Origin: Rhizophlyctis rosea
Taxonomy: Eukaryota; Chytridiomycota; Chytridiomycetes; Rhizophlyctidales; Rhizophlyctidaceae
NCBI GenBank assembly: GCA_027596075.1
Contig: JADGJC010000091.1
Location: forward strand, 1 to 64,000
Length of the DNA: 64,000 bases
Direction of reading: 5' to 3'
Shown here: one piece after another, positions 34,801 through 44,850 of the stretch
Position numbering within the stretch: the first letter of the stretch is position 1
Layout of the letters: every line of letters begins with the position of its first letter
Position numbers and translations under genes: made by a program
The notes under the pieces: model-generated
Databases searched by the model: none
The model's input: only the letters and a program-made list of their open reading frames with translations
Told to the model about the DNA's origin: nothing

Positions 34801-35237
34801 CCTGATGCAAGGGATTTGATCACAAAGCTCTTGAATCGAAACCCAATGCGGCGGTTGGGGTGTGGGGAGAAGAAGGGGAAGGAAGTGCTGGGTCATGGGT
34901 TTTATAGTAGCGTTGATTTTGGGCGGTTGTATAGGAAGGAGATTGAGCCGCCTTTTAAGCCGGAGTTGGTGAGTTTGTGAAGGGCGATGTCGTTTCCAGT
35001 GCTTTTCAAGTGGGGCAAATGGTTGTTGGGCTCGAGAGAATCATTAACCAACATCCTTGTACATGATAGACCGATGACTTCGACGTAAGTTTCTTCGACG
35101 AACTCTTCACAACGGAAGAGCCGGTCCTCCTCACGCCCACAGAATCGAATGAAGATCTGGCAGGGATGGTCACTCAAGATGTGGATGGGTTCAGTTTTCG
35201 AGGGCACTCGTTTTTGGATTTGCCGTATGACGGATGA
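28900..35237 (+). CDS. AGC protein kinase with Ras-association-like domains and a PH domain
   Basis: Exons: 28900..29959, 30039..gap, 30188..30420, 30595..30686, 30786..31313, 31458..31856, 31989..32036, 32114..32236, 32315..32507, 32635..32750, 32816..33085, 33158..33808, 33910..34089, 34195..34328, 34419..34554, 34630..34968, 35070..35237. From 30595 onward every junction keeps phase. The N-terminal 300 residues are Ser/Pro-rich. Then come ubiquitin-like RA-type folds ([56 protein letters not shown]), a PH domain ([20 protein letters not shown] ... VEEWVNSIK) and the kinase. Kinase motifs: [42 protein letters not shown], and [14 protein letters not shown]. The AGC tail has a turn motif [11 protein letters not shown] and a hydrophobic-motif-like [13 protein letters not shown] plus kinase plus tail resembles Akt. 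The RA part suggests control by Ras-type GTPases (inference). Two separate genes are possible but the phases argue against it. Confidence 0.8.
30092..30101. other. Assembly gap (10 N)
   Basis: Ten N interrupt the second exon of the kinase gene, just after [11 protein letters not shown]. The true length of missing sequence is unknown; part of the first RA-type domain and one splice junction are lost. Confidence 0.98.
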
Positions 35238-35420
35238 TGATATTTGTTAATAGATGCATACATGTGACCTATCCTTCAAGGTTGCATGTTGAAGGGCTGT
35301 ACTGCTCCAAATGATCTTTTTGTAGCCACCTGATCTCTGCAATCTACCACCATAAATCACACTCTGATATTCCACTTTTTCGAGTGCTAGACAATTGCAA
35401 TGGATCATCCTATTAGCAAT

Positions 35421-36388
35421 CTACACATTGTCTTTTTCTACACCGTCCCTGTCCACCATGAAACCCTTTTCCAACAACTCAACAATCTCTTCCAAATCAT
35501 GCACAACCAAGTCTGCCAATGGTTCTATGTGTGCATTGCTTTTGTTCCGCAAAAGTACGCCCACGCTTCCGGCCGCTCGTGCACATTGCATGTCGTCTGC
35601 ACTGTCACCAACCATCATGAGGGTTGTGGGTGGAATGTTCTGAAAAATATCCAAAATATGTAAGTCGTTTTGGCAAGGACGATCCGATGCTGAATGGCAT
35701 GAAAGGGGCATGGCAGGGGTGCACTGATTTCTGTGAACAATACCCTTCCAGATGGTCCGCATGAATTTTTCATGAGATTCTGCTACGGGAAGCGACTCCG
35801 TAGTCACCCGACAGCCCACAAGATTCATGGCACACACACTGAATAGCTCTGACACTTACCCATTGTTCAGCAATATGCACCAACCCTGCTGGGTCAGGCT
35901 TGACTGGCTTGAACTCTCTGGTGAGAATAACATCAAAGGACCACCCCTTTGTTTCGATGAACTTCTCTCGCAACCAATCCACACACTCCACTCTATTTCT
36001 CGTCAGGATAGCTTTGGGAATTCTTGTCGGTTGCGAGTGCAAGTATTGAAACAGAGGAGGCAGGCCTTCTTGTATGGTCATAGCAAGCATGGCTTCATAT
36101 TCCATGGAATGAATAACTTCTGTTGCCTCATTTAGCGCTGGACCGGATAGGGAGTGCAAGTGGGTCAAGATGTCAGTCGTGGCCGGAATGCCAAGGCGTT
36201 GGCGCATGAGGGAAAAGTTGAGGATGGGGTGGGTGAGGGTTCCGTCCATCTGGAAAGGTCAGAATACAAAGCTCAATGTGGATATTGCGGGAATGGTTAT
36301 CGCTTACATCGAACACAATGCCTTTTATCTGAAGTGTTTGCGGGTCGCTCGAAACTGGGGCCAATGGCCGGTAGGTTGTTGGTGGCAT
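35421..36388 (-). CDS. HAD-superfamily phosphatase
   Basis: Three phase-0 exons, complement(35421..35639, 35860..36249, 36308..36388), encode 229 residues. Motif I is GIVFDMDGTLTHP, split by the first intron right after VFD; the two Asp are the nucleophile and the acid/base. Motif II is ILTRN. The motif III Lys is in FKPVKPDPAG. Motif IV is MMVGDSADDMQCARAAG. A small helical cap lies between motifs I and II. The layout is that of phosphoglycolate-phosphatase-like HAD hydrolases, but the substrate cannot be told. It has no targeting signal. It is convergent with the AGC kinase gene and its stop lies 184 bp from the kinase stop. Confidence 0.88.
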
Positions 36389-37257
36389 TGTCGGCGATGA
36401 CGAATAGTTTGCAATAAGAGTGCTGTAGAGGATTTAACGCCGTGAGGTGCTAACTTTCTGTGAGCTGCGACTTCTCGTTTGGAAAGGTGTTATGTGAAGT
36501 TGTCTTAAAAAGAGTTTACGGTATTTGGGTTTTTGGTTTGCTATGTGCAGCTTTGTGTGAAGTCATTTGGGCTGCCAGGATCAGGAAAGTTTCGACAGGA
36601 TTTCGACTCTTGGCCGGATTTTTGGCCCGTGTTTGGCGGCAAGGGTCCAACAAGCGGAAGCCACAGTGCTGCTGTGCCATTATGTGGCGTCAAGCAGGGT
36701 CCAGACTCAAATGGGACCGTGAGACCCGCGATGCACAAAGTTGCACGAATCAGAATATTGGCGTCGGAGTGTGGGTGGACGGGGTGGAAGCCGATTGGGG
36801 TACTTATAATAATGATGTGCGATTACGGATGCGGGTGGGGAGTGCGCTCTTGGCGCTTAATGCTTTCTCGTGGTTGCAGTTTCCCGAGCGGTTAGCAGGG
36901 GAACAAATTGGAACGAACCAACGTGCCGGATTTCACACAGTTCACGCATCCCAAACCGGTGACAAGTCCGGTACATATATCAAGCATTTTCAAGGGACAT
37001 CCTTTCGGCCAGATTGACATCTGCACAGGATGACCCAACTCATCCTGAAATCAAGAGATCTCATTTTAGTGGCGGATGAGATGCACATTTCCGCAAACGT
37101 TTGGATGGCATGTCCACGAAGGAAGGGTTGAATTCAAAACATATATACAAGCCAAAACGATTGCTAGTGCAAGGTAGCTAGCTGAAATGCAAAAAATCTT
37201 CCATCCAAAACCCCATGAGATCTTCACATCCGCCCGCACCCAATCCCCGCTGCACTC
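36389..37257. other. Intergenic, no convincing gene
   Basis: A 185-codon plus-strand frame (36460-37017) is open but has no family signature, no signal and no splice support. The left end is the HAD gene promoter. Confidence 0.35.
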
Positions 37258-38127
37258 CTAATAACACGCCAACCCAGGCTCATGCTCCACATCATCCCGG
37301 ATATGAAGGCGTTGCGTTTCCACATCCACCATCCCACCCTCCATCTCATCGTCACTCCTTCCGCTTTCCATAGACGCCCTAGCCTTCCACAACAAATGCA
37401 TATCCTCCGTCCCCGCCGCAGCAGAAGAGTCGACATCCGGAGTCGCCCGATGCTCAACCTCCTCCAAATGATCGAAAGAACGCACAACCATGATAGGTCC
37501 CGCCTCCGCCGCGGCCGTCGTCCCAATCGTCGCGATCGGAACAGCCTTCGACCCATCCATCACATTGCCACTACCCTCCCCACCACCCGCCTCCTTCGCC
37601 TTCCCTTTCCCCTCCTTCGCCACCTCCCCCAAACCGCCCCTATACCCGCCCAAACTCCACACCCTCCCAACAACCCCATCAAAGCTCCTCCTAACACTCT
37701 CAAAACTCACACGACTGAACCCGCCAACATCCGACCCGTCCCCAACCCCACGATCCCCACCCTGCTCAACATCCCCAACCCCAGCATCAGAACTCTCCGA
37801 CCCACCCCCACCACCCCTCCCTTCCCTCATCCGTTCCGCCAAAGCTTCAAACTCCCTCCGCCGTTCCCGTTCCGCCGGCGTCGTCGGGGTAGGGTACACC
37901 TGCTTCTTCCTCCCCCACGACCAACACCCTTTCTTGCGCGGACCGGCATCCGCAGTGTTGTCGTCCATGCGGTACGGATGCAAGGTGTCGTCGGGTCTGT
38001 GTTCGCCCACTGGGACATGATGAGATGGGGCGGGTGTTTTGTAGAAGTAGACAGCGGCACCGGCGGCGCTGAAAGCGATGATGCCGCCAAAGACGGCGGC
38101 GATGATCATGCTGGTGTTGTCGCTCAT
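37258..38127 (-). CDS. Single-pass membrane protein of unknown function (289 aa)
   Basis: A single exon from the ATG at 38127 to the TAA at 37258. A short N-terminus (MSDNTS) is followed at once by a membrane segment, residues about 7-29 (MIIAAVFGGIIAFSAAGAAV). A basic Cys/Trp cluster comes next (RKKGCWSWGRKK), a possible palmitoylation or membrane-edge site. A charged helix (AERERRREFEALAERMREG) follows, then a long Gly/Ser/acidic low-complexity tail. No catalytic domain is visible. The topology suggests a short outside end and a long cytosolic tail. The frame is clearly favoured over its antisense by the membrane segment and the coding pattern. The function is unknown. Confidence 0.65.
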   Translation of the reverse strand: MSDNTSMIIAAVFGGIIAFSAAGAAVYFYKTPAPSHHVPVGEHRPDDTLHPYRMDDNTADAGPRKKGCWSWGRKKQVYPTPTTPAERERRREFEALAERMREGRGGGGGSESSDAGVGDVEQGGDRGVGDGSDVGGFSRVSFESVRRSFDGVVGRVWSLGGYRGGLGEVAKEGKGKAKEAGGGEGSGNVMDGSKAVPIATIGTTAAAEAGPIMVVRSFDHLEEVEHRATPDVDSSAAAGTEDMHLLWKARASMESGRSDDEMEGGMVDVETQRLHIRDDVEHEPGLACY

Positions 38128-38920
38128 TAGTTAAGATATGATTGTAGGGGAAGGAGGACGTTTGATGGGAAGTAAGGATAGGGAGGATCAAGATGGTGAC
38201 TTTTGTTCGTTTCCGTGTGTACTGCTGTTGCGAAGAGTATCCGACGTGGGAGGTTGAACAAACGAGAAAAAACGTAGAGACAAGACTTCTCAAACTGTAA
38301 GCACTGCTTCGTGGGTGAAACAATCTGCGAGTAGAGAAACAGTGAAAACGAAGGAAAGGCAAGATGCGAATCCGTTACCTGACAAAGGCAAAATGTATCA
38401 TCACGCTCGGATACTGTCTCAAAATGAGATGGGACAGTCAGATGTCTCAAGTCGCGCGAAGTTTGTCCCATCGTGGTCCCATCTGGCAGTATACTGGGAG
38501 CTAGGTGGCACGACAAGAAATCATGAAACAACAACGTGATGTCTCACTTTGCCACCCATTCGGAAAATAACGTCGAAAAGGAATTGAGACACGTCATATC
38601 ACGCGTTTTTACTAATGGCCGATATTCTGGTGTATGTCATGTGGGACCGTGACGAAAATTAATTCCCACTTGCGTTTACCAAACTGGGGAACGCTGGGCG
38701 ATTGTTGGCTGGGACCTTTCCCACACGAGTGCTTGATGCCATCGCAGATAAATGGGAAAGTGTGTTGACGGCCAAGTTTTATCCTATCTACCAAGCTCTC
38801 CAATACACACGAATGCTGGAATCGTATGCAGAAGTCCTGGGCAATCCTTCAACCGCCCTCAGTCTCCTTTGACGTTGCAACCATGACAATTGGCTTACAC
38901 CAATGCTTTACGCTTCCTAA
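38128..38920. other. Intergenic, no gene seen
   Basis: Promoter side of the membrane-protein gene and intergenic sequence. No recognisable coding content. Confidence 0.4.
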
Positions 38921-38957
38921 CCACTATTGTATTCACTTGACCACTATTGTATTCACT
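38921..38957 (+). repeat. Short direct repeat (two 17-bp copies)
   Basis: CCACTATTGTATTCACT occurs at 38921-38937 and 38941-38957, separated by 3 bp. Confidence 0.85.
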
Positions 38958-39037
38958 ATTTCAACAAGGCTTCCATTCCCGAAAGGTCATGTCCTACAAA
39001 AGAATTCATCCATGACCCCTACTCGACCAACTCTCCA

Positions 39038-42000
39038 CTATCTCTCAACTCCATCTCTGTAAACAAATAAAGGACCAAAAAAGTGAATAAACAAACACCA
39101 CAAAACACCCCCCCATAAATCCCTTACAAAGTAACACTCACCAACCCCCTCAACCCTCCTCAAAAACACCTCCCTCTTCCTCGACGGAACGTACGTACTA
39201 AACTTCCCCAAAAGCTCCATCGCAATCTTCATCCGTTCCCCCTCCCCTCCTCCTCCATCCCCCTCACTCCCACTCCCAACCTCCACAACCCTAGCAGCAT
39301 CAACAAACATCCCAACAACCTCCTCCGTAATCTGCTCAATAGTCATCTGCCGATCCTTGAATGCTCGAAGAAGTTGTTGGAAGCGCGTGTATGATTTGGT
39401 GGAGATGAAGGATTTCACCTGCGATGGGGTGTCAGTGACGAGGAATGGAGGTGAAAGGAGAATGATATGATACATACACGAGCAACATACTCTCGTGTTC
39501 CACGCCCCTTCTGATCCTTTTCCTCCACCTTAACCTCCCTACCCCCCTTCTGCCCTACCACCTCATTCCGCCCCCCATCCCCACTCCCACCGCTCTTCCC
39601 TCCATCCCCAGAAACCCTCTTCCTCCTCTCCTCCCCATCCCTCCCCCCATCCAACCCCCTCTTCCTCCCCTCCCCATCCCCGCCACTCTTCCCCTGACTA
39701 AGTTTCTCAATCGTCGTCTTATTCGACAACGACCCCACAGTAGTCGTGGTGGTGGTCCGCACAACAGTGGTAGTAGTTGTGCGAAGTATGGATGACGCAC
39801 CCGAAGACACGGGAGCCGACGTCCCTGTCAGCCCTTCCCACACAATCTCTCCCCTCCCTTCCCGTTGCCGCCTCGCGCGGATGGCGACGTGGCTGTCGAC
39901 TGGGTATGATAACATTGTGTCTGCAATGCAGTCAAAGGTTTGGAGCTGGCCAAAATGGTGCTCAAAGATGAATTCCACTTACTCCGTCCTTTCCCCTCCT
40001 CCATTATGCTCTTGACTTCCTTCTGCTGCATTATGGCAGCATGCCCCGTCAGCTCCCCTACTCCCGCCGAGCTCACACTTATTGCTGGATCTGTTGATGG
40101 TGGCAGCTGCGACTGCAGTGTAACGTGTACATTTTGCATTCAGTAGTCATCCTTCAAAACAACCATCGCAACGACAACTTTTGCCTGAAACGTTTCCATA
40201 GATTTGAAAAATCTCGTCAATTGCCCCAACGCCTCTCCAAACTGTTTCTGTAAACCAAGCGTGTCAAACCCTGGTCAGACCAATTCAACCGCAACCATTT
40301 CGTAAACCACATACAAACGGGCGCACATACGGCCGAATCCCTACAGTTGTCAAAAATGCCAAAAACAATCAACGACCAGCATCTCGAGCCCCAACAGCGC
40401 GATACTCGAACACTTACAAACAGGCAACTGTCCAATGCTCGTCGCATTCCCAAACCTCTCATCACAAAGCAAGATCGCGCCATAATCTCTCTTATGTCGA
40501 ATCCTGCAATTTTTGTCCACCATCAGTTCTGACTCTCAAATACTCATCGAATTGTGAACTCTGGCATTGCAAAACTCACACCCGCCCGATAGCCTGATTT
40601 ACGGCCCTAGCAGCTTGCTGCTTGTACCAGTCGTTGCCCGATAGTGTTTGAAACTGTTCAAATGCCGATACAATATCCGGAATAAGTATTATAATGCTTG
40701 ATTTTCCCAGAAGTTGTAAGGGCGCATCGAAAAACGATAATCTACCTGTCCACGAAACATCTCCCTACTCGAATGCAAATCGTCCAAATACTGTTTCTTG
40801 AGCTTCACTTTCGGGTCCATGGCAGCTACGACATGGTTAGCCGTAATGTCACAGTGAGAAGGAACGACGAGGATGAAAGAGATCCTCACCAGGATACGGG
40901 ATCCCACAAACTATAACCGCCCTCCCTTTTGTATCGCTAAAATCGATCCCTTCACTAGCTTTACCCCGACACACGGCAAAGAAGACGGCACCCTTCAGAT
41001 TCGGGTCGGTCAATTTGGCGTAAAAGTCGTTCATTGCCTGAGCGAGATCATGATACAGATCGAAAGTCAGTAGCTCACACGGAAAGGGAGCCGAGTCACA
41101 GACCCTCACAACACCGACCTGTCCGAAATCCTGCTTATTCTTCGGTTCCACAATCGGCTCCTTAAACGCCTGAATCCGTTCCCAAACGCATTTACCCGTC
41201 CCCGTCCTCATCTGCACGACCACAGAAACCCATCAGTCCACAATCTCCCACTTGCCCCACATATACCCCTCAAACCCACGCACCTTCCACTTCTCCATAC
41301 AAATCCCCATTACCCCATAACTCGGAAAGAAAACCAACAGCCCATCCGGAATAACACGCGCACAATTCACAATGGTGTTTCCTAGATCCGCCACATAACC
41401 TTGGGAATTCCTGTTCTCGTAGGAGGAGGAGAGGAGTTGGTTGGAGGGTCCGCGTGGGATGATGCCCACGAAGATCTGGGAGGGGTCGATGACGTGGGGA
41501 TTTTCGAGGCGGATTGGGAATGGGCTGTCGGGGAAATGCAAGAGCGTCATGAATACCCAGCAGTCGCGAAAGGTAATCAAAGGGTCTCAAACCAACGTAC
41601 ATTCCCATTTCAGATGCGAAACTGTCCAAAGGGCTCTACAGATATGATCAGACCCTGCATGACCTACCGACCAATATCTGCCACGACATGCAAAGACAGG
41701 GAGCTTACCAACGTTCCACTCGCCAAAACGATACTTCTAACCCCTCTATCCACCAACTCCTTCATCGCAATCCCAGAATTGAAGCACCAAAAACTCAGCG
41801 TCCGCTTGTCTTCCGCCTGCACGGGATTTCCGAACGCGTCCCGCACTGGTCGCGTTGGTGTTTGGGACATTATATGCACCTGACAACCCGCTTATCAGAC
41901 GTCGGCGGAGAAACACTGCTTCGGGTGATCAAGCAATATACCTTATAACTCTTACAAACCGCGGCCAAGTTCACATCCTCCCCACTATACCCTTCTCTGA

Positions 42001-43918
42001 AGACCGTCTTCAATGCTGACTGGAAGCCATTCAGCGCCATTTTGGCACTCCGTCTCTGCTGGTGAGAATCTATAATGGAAGTCGCGGTCAACATTCTCGT
42101 ACTTCTCCATATCATCACATTCCAACTCAGGAAGAATGACCATACAAAAAACCCACCTTGCGCAATCAAATCCATTGCCGCATCAGTAACCTTCAGCAAC
42201 AACTCGACATTCCCGAACGTAACGTTCAACTTGGAAAATAAGTGAAAGATGAACTCGCCCGGTTTGATTAGGTCGTTGGATTGTGGGGAAAGGGGTATGG
42301 CGAGGAGCTCATCGTTGAATTTGGAGATGAGGGCTTTTGCCAAGAAGGACTCATTAGAGCATTGTGAATACGATTCAAATGATTGGGAAGTTTTCAAACC
42401 TTTCAGGATGGCGAAATCATCAGCAGATGCCCCTGCATTATGGACAGGTTAGACCATGACCTTTGTATGCAAAGAGAAACGCTGCGTGTACGATCGCTTA
42501 CCGTCCTTGCCCATGTAACCAGGCCTTGACGAGATATTGATACATTGCTGCGCTTCGTGCAAACATACCGCCAGATCGGATGTCGATATTTCAAATGATG
42601 TGGCTTCTCCACATGAGCTTTCCTTATGGCCGCATGAGTTTCTCGTATTGATTGGAGGAATCGTGCCCCATACTCACAAGGTTATGTCCTAAAATCGAAA
42701 CAAGGAAAATCGGTCAAAGAGCAGTACGCTTTACGTGCTTTTGCGATTGAGCAAACCAACCCTCATCAAATATCAAGATCGAGTTCCTGGCGCGATTGCG
42801 GCAAATCAGTGAAAGACCCGAAAGGACACGCATGTAATGTATCTCACTTCACGTCTATGCCTTGTGCTTTCCTCGTATATGCATCAATGAGATAATTATA
42901 TGGCAAGAAGATGATGTCGGCTTTGCTGATCTCTTCTCGTGAGAGGAAATATGGGCATGCTCTGACAAATGGAGATGAATGCAATAAGTGGCTGAGTGCT
43001 AATCCGGTGATTCATTCCAACCTATGAGTCTGCCCAAATTGAACCAGATCCTCAATATCCATCATTGTGTCCGCAAGATTCAGATTGACGTGCGAACGAG
43101 CGTCTGGATGGTAAGGTGGTGAGACCTATGTCTTTAGAGGGGATAAAACGTTGCGAATAGCACATTTACATACTTTCTAGACCGTTATGAAAGTCGCACG
43201 CTTTGCGAGACACTTTCTGCCTGCACAGATTTGCCCTCGACAATGGAGGAGCTCGAAGGACGTCGTCATTGATGCACATCTGATCTCGACTTCCTAGAAC
43301 GCAGACTTTCGGTCTACCCGAGCTGAGTCAGGACAGATCATTGTAAGATGTTGAAAAATTGAAAGAATCACCTATACGATGTATTTCGAAGTTCCCGCAC
43401 CGCTTGGGACAGCTGGGAATGGGTGCGTGATGCATAAAAAATCTTCGGAAGCTCGTTGCTGAACGTTTCTGCATCCGAAACATAATCACTATCCTCCGAT
43501 TGCACGAGCAATCAGGAACAAGAATCATGAACGCCCACCTCCAGACTTTGAGGTGACAGCAGCCGCCAACCTCTCCAGAATGTCCTTTCGAAATCCCTCT
43601 TCTGCCGTCAACGAGCCCTTTGCCAAAGCGGCCTCCAATTGAATTCGAGCCACATAAGCTTCACGCCAAGCGAGAGTAGCGCCCAACAAACATAGGGTTT
43701 TGCCGGTCCCAGTTGGTGATTCCAGGAGTGCGTTTTGACTCTATGACGAGGCGTTTGTTCAATTGCCCACTTTTGCGTGAGAAAGAGTGGGTTCATACAG
43801 ATGTATTAGCACTGACCGATTGTAGAGCGGCTATCAACTTCCCCATCAAATCCAGCTGACATTTGTAAGCGGGGTACGGGAAGTTGACAGTAACCCCGTT
43901 CAGGTTATAGGCGTGCAT
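39038..43918 (-). CDS. RTEL1: RTEL1-type DNA helicase (XPD family, 4Fe-4S)
   Basis: About 23 exons run from the ATG at 43918 to the TAG at 39038. The first twenty were joined in phase, among them 43817..43918, 43539..43740, 43372..43468, 43174..43313, 42761..42786, 42678..42688, 41709..41879, 41284..41524, 40890..41211. Motif I is [11 protein letters not shown]; Ia is YASRTHSQL. The four Fe-S cysteines lie in [28 protein letters not shown] and [10 protein letters not shown]. Motif II reads DEGH instead of DEAH. Later motifs are [28 protein letters not shown] and [22 protein letters not shown]. The C-terminal tail ([17 protein letters not shown] ... [13 protein letters not shown]) resembles the harmonin-homology domain of RTEL1. 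In animals RTEL1 dismantles T-loops, D-loops and G4 structures. The family is missing from most yeasts. The last two or three exon borders are uncertain. Confidence 0.92.
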
Positions 43919-44850
43919 TACTCGTGTGAATTAGGTTCGATGATTTTCGAGCCAGTTGTGTGCTATGTGTGAAAGGTTGGAATAGGTGTTACACGTCAGC
44001 GGTAAGTAAGTGTCCACTCTTACCTGCAGTGTCTATTTTCTGAGCAGATGCAAAGGGAGCGCCGTTCGGGAGTATAGGGAGTGAGTTGCCCTTCTCAGTG
44101 TCATGGTCCCGCTATGGACAAGACAGGCGATGATATGATGAAGCAGGTTCTACCTGGGTAAGCACTTTGTCAACAAGCTTGGGCAGGGAATCAGCAGGGA
44201 AAATTGCACCGAAGCATGTGCACCCATTTCTTCGCATTTGACTCCATTTGACTCCATTTGGATACATCAATTACATCCATTTATCGATTTGATGAAGTTG
44301 AGGTTATTTATGTATATGTCATGTGATTATTGGATCACATGATATGCAGCAGGTCACGCTGACTGCGCAAATAAAGAGCAGCTGGTGATTTGTGAACAGG
44401 AGAAAGCACTTCAAAAAGCGAAATCCACTCTCCTGTCCTTCCCACCATCGCTCTCACCTGCTCATCTCATCTGACCCCATCTTCCCACCATCCCGTAACC
44501 AATACAATACTACTGAGCTTCCGCGAACTAGAGTCGGTGAAACATATACAAGCCATCCCTTTACAACCAACACGGTGCCCCCAGTCGCAGCTTCTGACCG
44601 CGCGATCGGGTTTGGAGTGAAGCGTGGAGTTTGATACTGGGAGGATTGGATTTTTCTGAGGTACGTATTTGGCTGCTTGTGCGAGTCCCGCCTTTCAGCT
44701 CCTCAAGTGGAGATCGTCGCAGCCCACTCTTTGTGCAATGAGCATACCAAGCAGACACTCCAGCAGCCGTCTCTGACCTTCATTACCCCTCAGAAATAGA
44801 AACGTACAACTTTCACAGCGACTGTATACCGCCGAATTGAATTAACAACA
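43919..44850. promoter_or_regulatory. Divergent promoter region between RTEL1 and NUP98-96
   Basis: The two genes start 932 bp apart on opposite strands. The region holds a repeated TTTGACTCCA near 44240 and an inverted repeat ATGTGAT...ATCACAT near 44325. Untranslated leader introns are possible. No separate gene was seen. Confidence 0.4.

Noticed and set aside
36460..37017. 185-codon plus-strand frame
   Set aside because: Cys/Trp-rich chance-like composition, no conserved motif; upstream of the HAD gene promoter.
37282..38130. 282-codon plus-strand frame
   Set aside because: Antisense of the single-pass membrane protein; it is Arg/Pro-rich with no domain, while the minus strand has a clear membrane segment at its start.
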